Source: Pseudomonas sp. G2-4
GTDB taxonomy: Bacteria > Pseudomonadota > Gammaproteobacteria > Pseudomonadales > Pseudomonadaceae
Direction: 5' to 3'
Length of the DNA: 64,000 bases
NCBI RefSeq assembly: GCF_030064125.1
Contig: NZ_CP125957.1
Coordinates: forward strand, 310,001-374,000
Shown: positions 39,851 through 49,849 of the stretch, one piece after another
How the letters are laid out: each line of letters starts with the position of its first letter
Position numbering within the stretch: the stretch's first letter is position 1
Program-made: the position numbers and the translations under genes
Notes under the pieces: generated by a model
Told to the model about the DNA's origin: nothing
Databases searched by the model: none
The model's input: only the letters and a program-made list of their open reading frames with translations

Positions 39851-40798
39851 ATGAAAAGACTGTTCAAACGCTGTCTGTCGATCCTCTGCGGTACCGTCAT
39901 ATTGAACAGCGGGGCGATGGCCGCTGAGCCGGCGTCCTGCCAGACCGTGCGCATGGGGGTGGTCAACTGGACCGACGTGGTCGCCACCAGCGGCATGGCC
40001 GATGTGCTGCTCACGGGCCTGGGCTACGACAGCAAGCAGACCAGCGCCGTGCAGCAGATCATCTTCGCCGGCATCCGCGACAAGCGCCTCGACATCTTCC
40101 TGGGCTACTGGAAACCGGCGATGGACAAGAACATCGCCCCGTTCCTGGCCGCCAACCAAGTGAAGGTGCTGGACAAACCGAGCCTGGCCGACGCCCAGGC
40201 CACCCTGGCAGTACCCGACTACGTGGCGGCGGCAGGGCTCAAGACCTTTGCCGACATCGCCCGGTTCAAGGATCAACTGGGCGGCAAGATCTACGGCATC
40301 GAACCGGGCAGTGGCGCCAACACCACCATCAAGACCATGATCGAAACCAATCACTTCGGCCTCAAGGATTTCAAACTGATCGAATCCGGTGAGGCGGGCA
40401 TGCTGGCGGCGGTACAGCGAGCGGTCAATCGCAAAGAGTTCGTGGTGTTCGTCGGCTGGACGCCGCACCCGATGAACATCAACATGAACATCAGCTACCT
40501 GACTGGCAGCGAAGACGTCTACGGTCCGAACGAAGGGGCCGCGACCGTCTCCATCGTGACCGCGCCGGATTATGCCCAGCGTTGCCCGAACGTGAGCCGG
40601 TTGCTGGAGAACCTGACCTTCACCGCTGCCCAGGAAAGTCAGCTGATGGTGCCGATCATGGAGCGCAAGACGCCCCAGGACGTCGCCCGGCAATGGCTGC
40701 GTGATCACCCCGAGGATCTTCAGCGTTGGCTGGCCGGCGTGAGCAGTTTTGACGGCAAGGATGGCGTGGCGGCGGTGCAGGCCAGTCTCAAGAACTGA
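39851..40798 (+). CDS. Choline/betaine-type ABC substrate-binding protein (orphan)
   Basis: A 315-residue periplasmic binding protein (OpuAC class) with a signal peptide (residues 1-24, SGAMAAEP). Sequence features such as RMGVVNWTDVVATSGMADVL, DIFLGYWKPAMDKN, IEPGSGANTT and FVGWTPHPMNINMN resemble the choline/carnitine/betaine receptors (CbcX, CaiX, BetX) of pseudomonads, whose Trp box binds quaternary ammonium. No permease or ATPase is adjacent, so it probably docks to a core transporter elsewhere. It has a REP-like pair on each side. Confidence 0.87.
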   Translation: MKRLFKRCLSILCGTVILNSGAMAAEPASCQTVRMGVVNWTDVVATSGMADVLLTGLGYDSKQTSAVQQIIFAGIRDKRLDIFLGYWKPAMDKNIAPFLAANQVKVLDKPSLADAQATLAVPDYVAAAGLKTFADIARFKDQLGGKIYGIEPGSGANTTIKTMIETNHFGLKDFKLIESGEAGMLAAVQRAVNRKEFVVFVGWTPHPMNINMNISYLTGSEDVYGPNEGAATVSIVTAPDYAQRCPNVSRLLENLTFTAAQESQLMVPIMERKTPQDVARQWLRDHPEDLQRWLAGVSSFDGKDGVAAVQASLKN

Positions 40799-40824
40799 GG
40801 CAATTTTCTGGGCACTGATAACCC

Positions 40825-40922
40825 CTGTGGCGAGGGAGCTTGCTCCCGCTGGGTGGCGAAGCCGCCCCGAGAATCTTGTGAGCGCTGCGCACTCAAGCGG
40901 GAGCAAGCTCCCTCGCCACAAA
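40825..40922. repeat. REP-like pair, family 2
   Basis: Inverted TGTGGCGAGGGAGCTTGCTC arms with a variable centre, between the binding protein and esterase genes. Confidence 0.9.
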
Positions 40923-40962
40923 AGCCTCCGAGCCACATCTTGGCGATATACGGCAAACCACG

Positions 40963-41874
40963 ATGACCTACCCAATCTCCCAGGCAATGTCCGCCTTCAT
41001 CGACAAAACCCTGAGCTTCAACAGCCCGGACAACAGCCTCGCCGGCTTACGCCAGGCCTACCGCCAAATGTGCCGGGCGTTCACCCCCCCGTGCCCCGAG
41101 GCGTTGGCTGTCGAGGATCTCGAGCTGGCTGGCGTGGCCGTGCGGGCTTATCACCCTCGGATTGAACCACCCAGCGAAGGCTGGCCGTGCATTCTTTACC
41201 TGCATGGAGGCGGCTGGGTGGTAGGAGACCTGGACTCCCATGACTTCATCTGCAGGGAACTGGCTGCCGCCCTCGGCGCGCTGGTAGTGGCGGTGGATTA
41301 CCGGCTGGCCCCGGAGCATCCGTTTCCGGCGGGCTTCGACGATTGCTTGGCGGTGTGGCTTCATCTGGCGGCCGCGCCTTTTGTTATCGACCCTCACCGC
41401 CGGTTGGTGGTCGGCGACAGCGCGGGGGGCAACCTCGCCGCTGCGTTATGCCTGGCCTTGCGCGATGCCGGGCAATCGTTGCCCCGGGCCCAGGTGCTGA
41501 TTTATCCCGCGCTCGGTGGACCGGCGGATCTGCCGTCGCGCCGCGAATGCGCCGACGCGCCGCTCCTGAGCAGCCATGACCTGGACGACTATCACAGGCT
41601 TTACCTGGGCGGCGCTCTTCCGTCGCCCTATGCCATGCCGCTGCTCGCCGGTGACCTGAGCGGCTTGCCCCCAGCGCTGATCATCGTGGCGCAATGGGAC
41701 CCGCTACGTGACGACGGTGTCCTCTACAGCGCGCGGCTGAACGCCACCGGCGTGGACGCTGTGCTGTATATCGGGGGAGGGCTGGTTCACGGCTGTTTGC
41801 GTGGCCGGGGCCAGGTGCCAGAGGTCGATCAGATGTATCGCACACTGTTGGCGTACCTGGCTGACATGCTTTGA
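40963..41874 (+). CDS. Alpha/beta hydrolase, HSL (fold-3) family
   Basis: A 303-residue esterase/lipase-like protein. The HSL oxyanion motif YLHGGGWVVGD is near 75-85, the nucleophile elbow GDSAGGN near 150, the acid in IIVAQWDPLRDDG (about 245) and the His in GGGLVHGCLRG (about 278). It is cytosolic by sequence (no signal peptide). It follows an orphan choline-type binding protein in the same direction, which raises the possibility of a choline-ester or other ester substrate; this is only inference from position. Confidence 0.88.
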   Translation: MTYPISQAMSAFIDKTLSFNSPDNSLAGLRQAYRQMCRAFTPPCPEALAVEDLELAGVAVRAYHPRIEPPSEGWPCILYLHGGGWVVGDLDSHDFICRELAAALGALVVAVDYRLAPEHPFPAGFDDCLAVWLHLAAAPFVIDPHRRLVVGDSAGGNLAAALCLALRDAGQSLPRAQVLIYPALGGPADLPSRRECADAPLLSSHDLDDYHRLYLGGALPSPYAMPLLAGDLSGLPPALIIVAQWDPLRDDGVLYSARLNATGVDAVLYIGGGLVHGCLRGRGQVPEVDQMYRTLLAYLADML

Positions 41875-41979
41875 GTGCTCAGGGGGCATGCTCATTAAGG
41901 TAATTCGGGTTTATGATGCCGGACGGCAGACCAAATAGAAGTCCCTACAGGGATGACTCGACCCCTTACGGAGCGCTCA

Positions 41980-42951
41980 ATGCAGACTTTGTACCCGCAG
42001 ATCAAACCCCATGCCCGGCACGATCTGGCTGTCGATGACACCCACACGCTCTATGTCGATGAAAGTGGTTCCCCCGAAGGCCTGCCGGTGGTGTTCATTC
42101 ACGGCGGCCCGGGAGCGGGTTGCGATGCGCAGAGCCGTCGCTACTTCGATCCGAACCTCTATCGCATCGTTACCTTCGATCAGCGCGGCTGCGGTCGTTC
42201 CACCCCCCATGCCAGCCTGGAAAACAACACCACCTGGGATCTGGTCGAAGACCTGGAGCGCATCCGTAAGCACCTGGGCATCGAAAAATGGGTGCTGTTT
42301 GGCGGTTCCTGGGGCTCGACCCTGGCCCTGGCCTACGCCCAGACCCATCCGGAGCGGGTACACGGCCTGATTCTGCGTGGGATCTTTCTCTGCCGTCCGC
42401 AGGAAATCGAGTGGTTCTATCAGGCTGGCGCCAGTCGCCTGTTCCCCGATTACTGGCAGGATTACATCGCCCCCATTCCCCTGGACGAACGCGACGACCT
42501 GCTGAGCGCCTTCCACAAGCGCTTGACCGGTAACGACCAGATCGCCCAGATGCACGCGGCCAAGGCCTGGTCCACCTGGGAGGGGCGCACTGCTACCCTG
42601 CGTCCGAACCCGTTGGTGGTCGATCGCTTCTCCGAGCCGCAGCGCGCGCTGTCGATTGCCCGGATCGAGTGCCACTACTTCACCAACAACGCCTTCCTCG
42701 AACCGAACCAGTTGATTCGCGACATGGGCAAGATCGCCCATTTGCCGGGTGTCATCGTGCACGGCCGCTACGACGTGATCTGCCCGCTGGACAACGCCTG
42801 GGAGCTGCATCAGAACTGGCCCAACAGCGAATTGCAGGTGATCCGCGACGCCGGTCACGCGGCTTCCGAGCCGGGTATCACCGATGCGCTGGTACGTGCC
42901 GCTGCGCAAATGGCCCGGCGCCTGCTCGATTTGCCACCCGAAGAAGCATGA
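41980..42951 (+). CDS. pip: Proline iminopeptidase
   Basis: A 323-residue alpha/beta hydrolase (S33) that removes N-terminal proline. [18 protein letters not shown] (oxyanion, about 38), [12 protein letters not shown] (Ser about 112), GRYDVICP (Asp) and [10 protein letters not shown] (His) complete the triad. The ATG at 41980 has GGAG 7 bp upstream and gives the usual N-terminus [16 protein letters not shown]. It overlaps dtd by 4 bp. Confidence 0.95.
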   Translation: MQTLYPQIKPHARHDLAVDDTHTLYVDESGSPEGLPVVFIHGGPGAGCDAQSRRYFDPNLYRIVTFDQRGCGRSTPHASLENNTTWDLVEDLERIRKHLGIEKWVLFGGSWGSTLALAYAQTHPERVHGLILRGIFLCRPQEIEWFYQAGASRLFPDYWQDYIAPIPLDERDDLLSAFHKRLTGNDQIAQMHAAKAWSTWEGRTATLRPNPLVVDRFSEPQRALSIARIECHYFTNNAFLEPNQLIRDMGKIAHLPGVIVHGRYDVICPLDNAWELHQNWPNSELQVIRDAGHAASEPGITDALVRAAAQMARRLLDLPPEEA

Positions 42952-43385
42952 AGGGTTTGTTGCAACGAGTTCGTGGCGCCCGGGTCGAAGTTGCAGGAGA
43001 GATCGTCGGTGCGGTGGACCAGGGCTTGCTGGTGCTGGTGGCTGTCGAGCCCGGGGATACCCGGGCCAGCGCTGACAAACTCCTGCATAAGCTGCTTAAC
43101 TATCGGGTGTTCAGCGATGCCGATGGCAAGATGAACCTGTCCTTGGCGGACGTCGGTGGTGGGTTGCTGCTGGTTTCACAGTTCACCCTGGCGGCCGACA
43201 CCAAAAGCGGTTTGCGCCCGAGCTTTTCGACGGCTGCGCCTCCGGTGTTGGGAGAAGAGTTGTTCGACTATATGGTTAGCCAAGCGAAACAGGTGCATGG
43301 CACTGTGGCATCAGGTAGATTCGGCGCCGACATGCAGGTGCACTTGGTCAACGACGGCCCGGTAACCTTCCTGTTACAGGTCTGA
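42948..43385 (+). CDS. dtd: D-aminoacyl-tRNA deacylase
   Basis: A 145-residue dimeric enzyme that removes D-amino acids (and glycine) from mischarged tRNA. The signature [18 protein letters not shown] (about 76-93) and the C-terminal NDGPVTF with the Gly-Pro that enforces chirality are present. Start ATG overlaps the pip stop. Confidence 0.97.
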   Translation: MKGLLQRVRGARVEVAGEIVGAVDQGLLVLVAVEPGDTRASADKLLHKLLNYRVFSDADGKMNLSLADVGGGLLLVSQFTLAADTKSGLRPSFSTAAPPVLGEELFDYMVSQAKQVHGTVASGRFGADMQVHLVNDGPVTFLLQV

Positions 43386-43705
43386 AAGTGTTTGAAACAT
43401 CTTTTCGGCCCTGTTTCGAGGCTAAACGGGGGGTTTTCTCGATAAATACTTTGCTATCCCTGATGCGTTGTCACGCGGCCTACTAGATAATCGCGCGCTA
43501 CGGGGGATCAGCGTTCGCTGGTCCATTTGACTTAGGTAGAGACTTGTCCTGGTCCGTTTGGGGAATCATTTTGTCCCCTCGGAGTCGGAACAATGCTCGC
43601 CAACTTGGCAAGGGTGGTCCGCAAGGTCGGTTTTTCAATGCCGATACCTTGCAGAAACTTTATCTGGCCGTTGGTTTTTTGATCTGTTTTCGGCGAGGGT
43701 TGCTC
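43386..43705 (+). other. Long untranslated region before opgG
   Basis: This 320-bp gap has no gene I can support. An open frame in phase with opgG reaches back to 43544 but without a good ribosome site or conserved sequence, so it is treated as leader. One small hairpin (GGGG-N11-CCCC at about 43559) is seen; no clear promoter boxes. Confidence 0.5.
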
Positions 43706-45481
43706 GTGATTGTTAGTCCCTGTAATGCGAAAAAAATGTCTGCCAAACGGTTTAGAAACGCTCTGGTAGCGGGCTCGGCCCTGTTGTGCCTGTTCGGCGC
43801 GGGCCAACTGTGGGCATTCAGCCTGGATGATGTATCGGCGAAGGCTCAAGAACTGGCCGGGCAAAAATTCGAAGCCCCGCGCAGCAATCTGCCGAACGAA
43901 TTCCGCGAAATGAAATTCGCTGACTATCAAAAAATTCGTTTCCGTACCGAAAAAGCCGAATGGGCCGACCAGAAGACACCGTTCAGGCTGTCCTTCTATC
44001 ACCAGGGCATGCATTTCGACACTCCGGTGAAAATCAACGAAATCACCGCGACCACCGTCGATGAGATCAAATACGACCCGTCGCGCTTCGATTTCGGTGA
44101 CGTGAAGTTCGATCCCAAGGCCACTGAGCAGCTGGGCTATGCGGGCTTTCGTGTGTTGTACCCGATCAACAAGGCCGACAAGCAAGACGAAATCATGACC
44201 ATGCTGGGCGCAAGCTACTTCCGCGTCATTGGCAAGGGTCAGACTTACGGCTTGTCCGCCCGTGGCATGGCCATCGACACCGCCTTGCCATCTGGTGAGG
44301 AATTCCCGCGTTTTCGCGAGTTCTGGATCCAACGCCCGAAACCGACCGACAAGCACCTGGTGATCTTCGCCCTGCTGGATTCGCCACGGGCTACCGGCGC
44401 CTATCGCTTCACCGTGCGCCCGGGCACCGACACCATCGTGGACGTGAAATCGCGCATGTTCCTGCGTGATCGAGTGACCAAGCTGGGCGTTGCCCCGCTG
44501 ACCAGCATGTTCCTGTTCGGCGCCAACCAGCCGTCCAAAGTGCTGAACTACCGTCGCGAACTGCACGACTCCAGTGGCCTGTCGATCCATGCCGGCAACG
44601 GCGAGTGGATCTGGCGTCCCCTGAACAACCCAAAACACCTGGCCGTGAGCAACTTCTCGGTAGAAAACCCGCGTGGTTTCGGCCTGCTGCAACGTGGTCG
44701 TGACTTCAGTCACTACGAAGACCTGGACGACCGTTACGAAAAACGTCCAAGCGCCTGGATCGAACCGAAAGGCGATTGGGGCAAGGGCTCTGTCGATCTG
44801 GTGGAAATTCCGACCGCCGACGAAACCAACGACAACATCGTAGCGTTCTGGAGCCCGGAAAAACTGCCGGAGCCAGGCCAGCCGCTGGACTTCGCCTACC
44901 GCCTGCACTGGACCCTCGACGAAGCCAACCTGCATTCGCCGGACAGCGCCTGGGTCAAGCAGACCCTGCGTTCCACCGGTGACGTGAAGCAATCCAACCT
45001 GATCCGTCAACCGGACGGCAGCGTGGCTTATCTGGTGGATTTCGAAGGCCCTTCCCTGCAAGCCTTGCCGGAAAACGCTGATGTTCGCAGCCAGGTGAGC
45101 GTCGGCGATAACGCCGAGGTCGTCGAGAACAGTGTGCGCTACAACCCTGAAACCAAGGGCTGGCGCCTGACGTTGCGGATGAAGATCAAAGACCCGAGCA
45201 AGGCGACCGAAATGCGCGCCGCCCTGGTCCGGCCGCTTGTTCCGGTTGAAGAGCCTGGCGCGTCGCACTCGGTGACCACCCTGGCCAAGGCCGACAAGAT
45301 CGCCAAGCAGCAGAACGAGAAAGAGAAAGCGAACGAGCCAGGAACCGAGAAGGAAAAAGAAGCCAAGGCCGTCAAGGCGGCGTCCGCCGCTGTTGAGGCG
45401 ACCCCAACCCCGCAGGAACCGGAACAGACTGAACAAGTCTTGACCGAGACCTGGAGCTATCAGTTGCCTGCCGATGAGTAA
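43706..45481 (+). CDS. opgG: Glucan biosynthesis protein OpgG
   Basis: A 591-residue periplasmic protein needed for osmoregulated periplasmic glucan (OPG) synthesis and branching. The GTG at 43706 is chosen: GAGGG lies 6 bp upstream and the product begins [20 protein letters not shown], a typical Pseudomonas OpgG start with a long signal sequence ending near QLWAFS. The DUF/MdoG beta-sandwich follows ([17 protein letters not shown] onwards). An unusual Lys/Glu/Ala-rich linker ([20 protein letters not shown]) sits before the C-terminus. It overlaps opgH by 8 bp. Confidence 0.95.
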   Translation: MIVSPCNAKKMSAKRFRNALVAGSALLCLFGAGQLWAFSLDDVSAKAQELAGQKFEAPRSNLPNEFREMKFADYQKIRFRTEKAEWADQKTPFRLSFYHQGMHFDTPVKINEITATTVDEIKYDPSRFDFGDVKFDPKATEQLGYAGFRVLYPINKADKQDEIMTMLGASYFRVIGKGQTYGLSARGMAIDTALPSGEEFPRFREFWIQRPKPTDKHLVIFALLDSPRATGAYRFTVRPGTDTIVDVKSRMFLRDRVTKLGVAPLTSMFLFGANQPSKVLNYRRELHDSSGLSIHAGNGEWIWRPLNNPKHLAVSNFSVENPRGFGLLQRGRDFSHYEDLDDRYEKRPSAWIEPKGDWGKGSVDLVEIPTADETNDNIVAFWSPEKLPEPGQPLDFAYRLHWTLDEANLHSPDSAWVKQTLRSTGDVKQSNLIRQPDGSVAYLVDFEGPSLQALPENADVRSQVSVGDNAEVVENSVRYNPETKGWRLTLRMKIKDPSKATEMRAALVRPLVPVEEPGASHSVTTLAKADKIAKQQNEKEKANEPGTEKEKEAKAVKAASAAVEATPTPQEPEQTEQVLTETWSYQLPADE

Positions 45482-48044
45482 TACTCCCGTACAGCCAGAG
45501 TCTCTTCGCGAGTATCTGGCACATTTGCCAATGACCGACGAGCAGCGTGCCGAGTTGGCCGGCTGCACGTCTTTCAGCGACTTGCACCAACGCCTGTCGT
45601 CTTCGACCTTCGACGCACCCACCGAGGCGGCGCAAGCCTCGGTGGGCCGTCGCCTGACCCTGAACACCGCTGAGGAGCTTCAGGAAGCCGAGATGCTGGC
45701 GGTCGATGCCAGCGGTCGTGTGTGCCTGAAGGCGACACCGCCGATTCGTCGGACCAGGGTCGTGCCCGAGCCGTGGCGTACCAATATCCTGGTACGCGGC
45801 TGGCGGCGATTGACGGGACGCACCAACCCGCCGAAGCCTCCCAAGGATGAGCGTGTGCTGCCGCATGCGCGGTGGCGTACCGTGGGGTCGACCCGCCGCT
45901 ACATCCTGCTGATATTGATGCTCGGCCAGACCATCGTCGCCGGTTGGTACATGAAAGGCATCATGCCGTACCAGGGCTGGTCGTTCGTGGACCTGGAAGA
46001 GGTCCTGCACCAACCGCTGCTGCAGACCGCTACGCAAGTGCTGCCGTATGCGCTGCAAACCAGCATCCTGATTCTGTTCGGGATCCTGTTCTGCTGGGTA
46101 TCGGCGGGTTTCTGGACGGCGTTGATGGGCTTTCTTGAATTGCTCACCGGCCACGACAAATACCGGATCTCTGGTGCCAGTGCAGGCAACGAGCCGATCC
46201 CCAAGGACGCTCGTACCGCCCTGGTGATGCCGATTTGTAACGAAGACGTGCCGCGGGTGTTTGCCGGTTTGCGCGCGACTTTCGAGTCGGTGGCCGCCAC
46301 CGGTGACCTGGATCGTTTCGACTTCTTCGTGCTCAGCGACAGTAACGAAACCGATATTTGCGTGGCCGAGCAGCAGGCCTGGCTGGATGTCTGCCGTGAA
46401 GCCGGGGGCTTCGGCAAGATCTTCTACCGCCGCCGGCGCCGTCGTGTGAAGCGCAAGAGCGGCAACCTCGACGACTTCTGCCGTCGTTGGGGCAGCGAAT
46501 ACAAGTACATGGTCGTGCTCGACGCCGACAGCGTGATGAGCGGTACGTGCCTGACCAGCCTGGTGCGCCTGATGGAGGCCACGCCGGACGCTGGCATCAT
46601 CCAGACCGCACCGCGTGCTTCGGGCATGGACACGCTGTATGCACGCATGCAGCAGTTCGCCACCCGGGTGTACGGTCCGTTGTTCACCGCCGGCCTGCAC
46701 TTCTGGCAGTTGGGGGAATCCCACTACTGGGGCCACAACGCGATCATCCGCATGAAGCCATTCATCGAGCACTGCGCCTTGGCGCCGTTGCCCGGTAAAG
46801 GCGCGTTCGCCGGGGCCATCCTGTCCCACGATTTCGTCGAAGCCGCGCTGATGCGTCGTGCCGGCTGGGGTGTGTGGATTGCCTATGACCTGCCGGGCAG
46901 CTATGAAGAACTGCCACCGAACCTGCTGGACGAACTCAAGCGTGACCGTCGCTGGTGCCACGGCAACCTGATGAACTTCCGGCTGTTCCTGGTCAAGGGC
47001 ATGCACCCGGTGCACCGCGCGGTGTTCCTGACCGGCGTGATGTCCTACCTGTCGGCACCCCTGTGGTTCTTCTTCCTGGTGCTGTCCACTGCGCTGCTGG
47101 CGGTGAATACGCTGATGGAACCGCAGTACTTCCTCGAGCCGCGTCAGCTCTATCCGTTGTGGCCACAATGGCATCCGGAAAAAGCCATCGCCCTGTTCTC
47201 GACCACCATTGTGCTGCTGTTCCTGCCCAAGCTGTTGAGCATCGTGTTGATCTGGGCCAAGGGCGCGAAGGAGTTCGGCGGCAAGTTCAAGGTCACGCTG
47301 TCGATGCTGCTGGAGATGCTGTTCTCCATGCTGCTGGCGCCGGTGCGGATGATTTTCCACACCCGTTTCGTACTCGCCGCATTCCTGGGCTGGGCTGCGA
47401 CCTGGAACTCCCCGAAGCGTGACGACGACTCCACACCTTGGAGCGAAGCGGTCAAGCGCCACGGACCGCAGACCTTGCTGGGCTTCTCCTGGGCCCTGCT
47501 GGTGATCTGGCTGAACCCAAGCTTCCTGTGGTGGCTGGTGCCGATCGTCGGCTCGTTGATGCTGTCGATCCCGGTGTCGGTGATTTCCAGCCGCGTGGGC
47601 CTGGGCTTGAAGTCCCGTGATGAAAGCCTGTTCCTGATCCCTGAGGAATACGCACCGCCACAGGAACTGGTGTCGACGGACCAGTACACCCATGAAAACC
47701 GTTGGCACGCGTTGAACGACGGCTTCATCCGGGCAGTGGTCGATCCACAACAGAACGCGTTGGCGTATGCCCTGGCCACCTCGCGTCACGGCCAGGCCGA
47801 GCCGATTGAATGGCTGCGGGTCGAGCGTGTTCGTCATGCGCTGAAGGTTGGTCCGGCCGGGTTGAACAACGGCGAGCGCCTGGCGCTGCTGAGCGACCCG
47901 GTGGCGCTGTCCCGCCTGCATGAGCAGGTCTGGAGCGAGGCTCATCCCGAGTGGTTGGCGGCGTGGCGCGAGTCGGTCAAGGCCGATCCTCATGCACCGC
48001 TGCTACCGCTTCAGCCGTTGAGCGCACAGCCTCAACTGGCCTGA
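45474..48044 (+). CDS. opgH: Glucan glucosyltransferase OpgH
   Basis: An 856-residue inner-membrane GT2 enzyme that polymerises the beta-1,2 glucan backbone from UDP-glucose. Two membrane segments (about 145-225) precede the glycosyltransferase domain with [24 protein letters not shown], the later [14 protein letters not shown] and the acceptor motif [10 protein letters not shown] (about 490); a group of about six further helices follows. Coupled to opgG through an 8-bp overlap; the pair ends at a strong terminator. Confidence 0.97.
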   Translation: MSNTPVQPESLREYLAHLPMTDEQRAELAGCTSFSDLHQRLSSSTFDAPTEAAQASVGRRLTLNTAEELQEAEMLAVDASGRVCLKATPPIRRTRVVPEPWRTNILVRGWRRLTGRTNPPKPPKDERVLPHARWRTVGSTRRYILLILMLGQTIVAGWYMKGIMPYQGWSFVDLEEVLHQPLLQTATQVLPYALQTSILILFGILFCWVSAGFWTALMGFLELLTGHDKYRISGASAGNEPIPKDARTALVMPICNEDVPRVFAGLRATFESVAATGDLDRFDFFVLSDSNETDICVAEQQAWLDVCREAGGFGKIFYRRRRRRVKRKSGNLDDFCRRWGSEYKYMVVLDADSVMSGTCLTSLVRLMEATPDAGIIQTAPRASGMDTLYARMQQFATRVYGPLFTAGLHFWQLGESHYWGHNAIIRMKPFIEHCALAPLPGKGAFAGAILSHDFVEAALMRRAGWGVWIAYDLPGSYEELPPNLLDELKRDRRWCHGNLMNFRLFLVKGMHPVHRAVFLTGVMSYLSAPLWFFFLVLSTALLAVNTLMEPQYFLEPRQLYPLWPQWHPEKAIALFSTTIVLLFLPKLLSIVLIWAKGAKEFGGKFKVTLSMLLEMLFSMLLAPVRMIFHTRFVLAAFLGWAATWNSPKRDDDSTPWSEAVKRHGPQTLLGFSWALLVIWLNPSFLWWLVPIVGSLMLSIPVSVISSRVGLGLKSRDESLFLIPEEYAPPQELVSTDQYTHENRWHALNDGFIRAVVDPQQNALAYALATSRHGQAEPIEWLRVERVRHALKVGPAGLNNGERLALLSDPVALSRLHEQVWSEAHPEWLAAWRESVKADPHAPLLPLQPLSAQPQLA

Positions 48045-48049
48045 TGCTC

Positions 48050-48085
48050 AAAAAGCCCCGCTTCCGAAAGGAGGCGGGGCTTTTT
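48050..48085 (+). terminator. Terminator of opgGH
   Basis: AAAAAGCCCCGC and GCGGGGCTTTTT arms form a strong stem-loop with T run, 6 bp past the opgH stop. Confidence 0.93.
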
Positions 48086-48117
48086 GTTGGGCGTTGTTTC
48101 AGTATGTGAACACGACC

Positions 48118-48213
48118 TGTGGCGAGGGAGCTTGCTTCCGCTCGGCCGCGCAGCGGACGCCAAAAAGCGAGGGCGGCTGCGCCACCCAGCGGGAGCAAGC
48201 TCCCTCGCCACAT
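48118..48213. repeat. REP-like pair, family 2
   Basis: Inverted TGTGGCGAGGGAGCTTGCT arms between the convergent opgH and DUF6124 genes. Confidence 0.9.
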
Positions 48214-48224
48214 GTGTAGTGCGG

Positions 48225-48563
48225 TCAGGGTTGTGTGGTGACTTTGTCCAGTGCGCGATTTGCCAGCAATCCACCCAGCTCGATCAGTTGCTGGATGCCA
48301 AGGGCTACATGGCGTCGTGAGCCTTCCAGGTCGAATGCCAGGTCGTTGACCATGGCATCGGCTGAGGCCAGGGTTTCGCTGAGGTTGGCCAGCAGGCTTT
48401 CGGTGTCGATGCCGTCGACGACGGTGAAGAGTTGGCCCGGCCGTTCGTCTTCGGGTTTGGTCTGTTTGGGTTTCAGGTAGAGGTCGAGTGCGCGGTCGGT
48501 GGCTTCTTGGAGTTTCTTGGGGTCGGTTTCGGGTTCTGGTGGGTTGGGTGTGACCTTGTACAT
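48225..48563 (-). CDS. DUF6124 family protein
   Basis: A 112-residue acidic protein with no signal or membrane segment. It has a Pro-rich start (MYKVTPNPPEPETDPKKL) and a helical rest (DIDTESLLANLSETLASADAMVNDLAFDLEG and a final helix), matching a family common in fluorescent pseudomonads. The ATG at 48563 has GGAGC 8 bp upstream; a longer open frame upstream is the structured RNA leader, not protein. Function unknown. Expression is probably set by the leader described next. Confidence 0.82.
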   Translation of the reverse strand: MYKVTPNPPEPETDPKKLQEATDRALDLYLKPKQTKPEDERPGQLFTVVDGIDTESLLANLSETLASADAMVNDLAFDLEGSRRHVALGIQQLIELGGLLANRALDKVTTQP

Positions 48564-48572
48564 GCTTGACGC

Positions 48573-48740
48573 TCCTTGATTGATGGAGCCGCCAGACATC
48601 GCTGCTAAACGAAAGGGGGTGGCGGCTGTGCGCGGGTTAGCAGACCAGGAATCAAGGAACCCGGTGCACCGAAGTGCCCCACGCACAGCCGCCATAAAGC
48701 GGACCTGCGTGCCTTGATATTGTGCCGAGCTGCTAAACCC
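48573..48740 (-). promoter_or_regulatory. Candidate RNA switch in the DUF6124 leader
   Basis: On the minus strand, in order: copy A (GGGTTTAGCAG at 48740-48730, then ATCAAGG at 48718-48712), a stem strand (48693-48682), a GCAC-UUCG-GUGC tetraloop hairpin (48677-48666), an inverted copy B (CCTTGAT 48657-48651, then CTGCTAACCC 48643-48634), the matching stem strand (48632-48621), and copy A' (GTTTAGCAGC 48610-48601, then AATCAAGGA 48581-48573) whose end is the ribosome site of the DUF6124 gene. B can pair with A or with A', so the two pairings are mutually exclusive and only one hides the ribosome site. The function is inference; the pairing potential is direct. Confidence 0.65.
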
Positions 48741-48868
48741 GATCGCTGAACTGACAGCGACCTGCAAACATTAGAGCGCAGGGCCAAGGCGTACAAGCCG
48801 GCGGATTCTGGCGTAGTTGTAGGCAATGGTGCAAGGTGGTTAGCCCTGTGCTGAAGGGCGGATTTTTG

Positions 48869-49171
48869 TGTGTATATCCGTTATTTAGGTAATGGCTACT
48901 TATGGTTCCGCTCTTACAGCGGGTCACTTTCGAAAAGCGCGAAAGTAACCAAAGCGCTTTTGCCCCACCACTCGGTGCCTCGCCTAGGCTCGGCATGCCC
49001 TCACTCCGGCATTGCTCCGTGGGTCCGCCGCGAAGGACCATCCATGGTCCAGCGCGGCTACCTCGGCATCCATGCCGAGGTGCCCAGTGCGCAACGCCTG
49101 CGTTCGGCCAGCGTGGTTAATGGGGCGCCCGAGATCAACGTCCGTCGCGAGGCGGCCTTATAGCCGACCTG
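48869..49171 (+). repeat. Left arm of a ~300-bp inverted repeat
   Basis: Sequence from TGTATATCCGTT to GCCGACCTG recurs inverted at 49514-49815 with scattered differences and small indels. It includes a GAAAGTAACC/CTTTCG short hairpin, the CGGCATGCCCTCACTCCGGC part and a GGACCATCCATGGTCC palindrome. Short open frames occur in it on both strands but look like by-products of repeat conservation. Confidence 0.85.
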
Positions 49172-49196
49172 GCTTTGGGTGAGACCGCGTTTCCCC

Positions 49197-49487
49197 TGTG
49201 GGAGCGAGCCTGCTCGCGAAGGGGCCAGTACATACGACATCCTAGTTGGCTGCGGTCGCACCCTCACAGCCTCAGTCTGTTCGCGATAGCGGTGGTTCAG
49301 TGACATAGCGGTTGGATTGACTGCCGTCATCGCGAGCAAGCTCGCTCCCACATTTCGACCTTCAACAGCCACAGAATTTACATCCGCCACACATCCCTTG
49401 TGTGCGAGCTTGCTCGCGATGAGGCCAGCAAATCCCATATCTTCGTCGACGCTGACATTGCCTTCGCGAGCAGGCTCGCTCCCACAA
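49197..49487. repeat. Cluster of four family-1 REP half elements
   Basis: Elements at 49197-49226, 49328-49353, 49399-49426 and 49461-49487 alternate in orientation inside the spacer of the large inverted repeat; a further degenerate one is near 49275. The third is shortened (TGTGCGAGCTTGCTCGCGAT). Confidence 0.85.
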
Positions 49488-49513
49488 TTGGATCGGAGTA
49501 CGACAAAAGAGAC

Positions 49514-49815
49514 AGGTCGGCTATCAGGCCGCCTCGCGACGGACGTTGATCTCGGGCGCCCTATTAACCACGATGGCCGAACGCAGGCATTGCGCAGTGG
49601 GCACCTCGGCATGGATGCCGAGGTAGCCGCGCTGGACCATGGATGGTCCTTCGCGGCGGACCCACGGAGCAATGCCGGAGTGAGGGCATGCCGAGCCTAG
49701 GCGAGGCACCAAGTGGTGGGGCTAAAGCGTTTTGCTTACTTTTGCGCTTCTCAAAAGTAAGACGCCGTAAGGGCGGAACCGCCAGCAGCCGTTACCCAAA
49801 AAACGGATATACACC
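49514..49815 (-). repeat. Right arm of the ~300-bp inverted repeat
   Basis: Inverse of 48869-49171, clearly homologous along its whole length. It ends next to the chemoreceptor gene; just outside it the short unit AAGACCC is repeated about four times (49816-49839). Confidence 0.85.
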
Positions 49816-49849
49816 CAAGACCCAAGACCCAAGACCCAAGTCAAACGCA

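Noticed and set aside
43544..43705. N-terminal extension of opgG by 54 residues
   Set aside because: No ribosome site at 43544 and the extension would bury the signal sequence; the GTG at 43706 has GAGGG at the right distance.
45372..47993. Open frame of 873 codons opposite opgH
   Set aside because: Antisense shadow; His/Gln/Arg-rich low-quality sequence with no domain, while opgH is unambiguous.
48605..48826. 73-codon open frame over the DUF6124 leader
   Set aside because: No ribosome site; conservation is better explained by RNA pairing (stem, tetraloop, A/B/A' copies) than by protein.
49197..49487. Repeated elements as a possible CRISPR array
   Set aside because: Elements alternate in orientation, are REP palindromes found across the window, and spacers are irregular; no cas genes.
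49524..49712. Small open frames in both arms of the large inverted repeat
   Set aside because: They mirror each other because the DNA is repeated; no start signals and the frames differ by indels.
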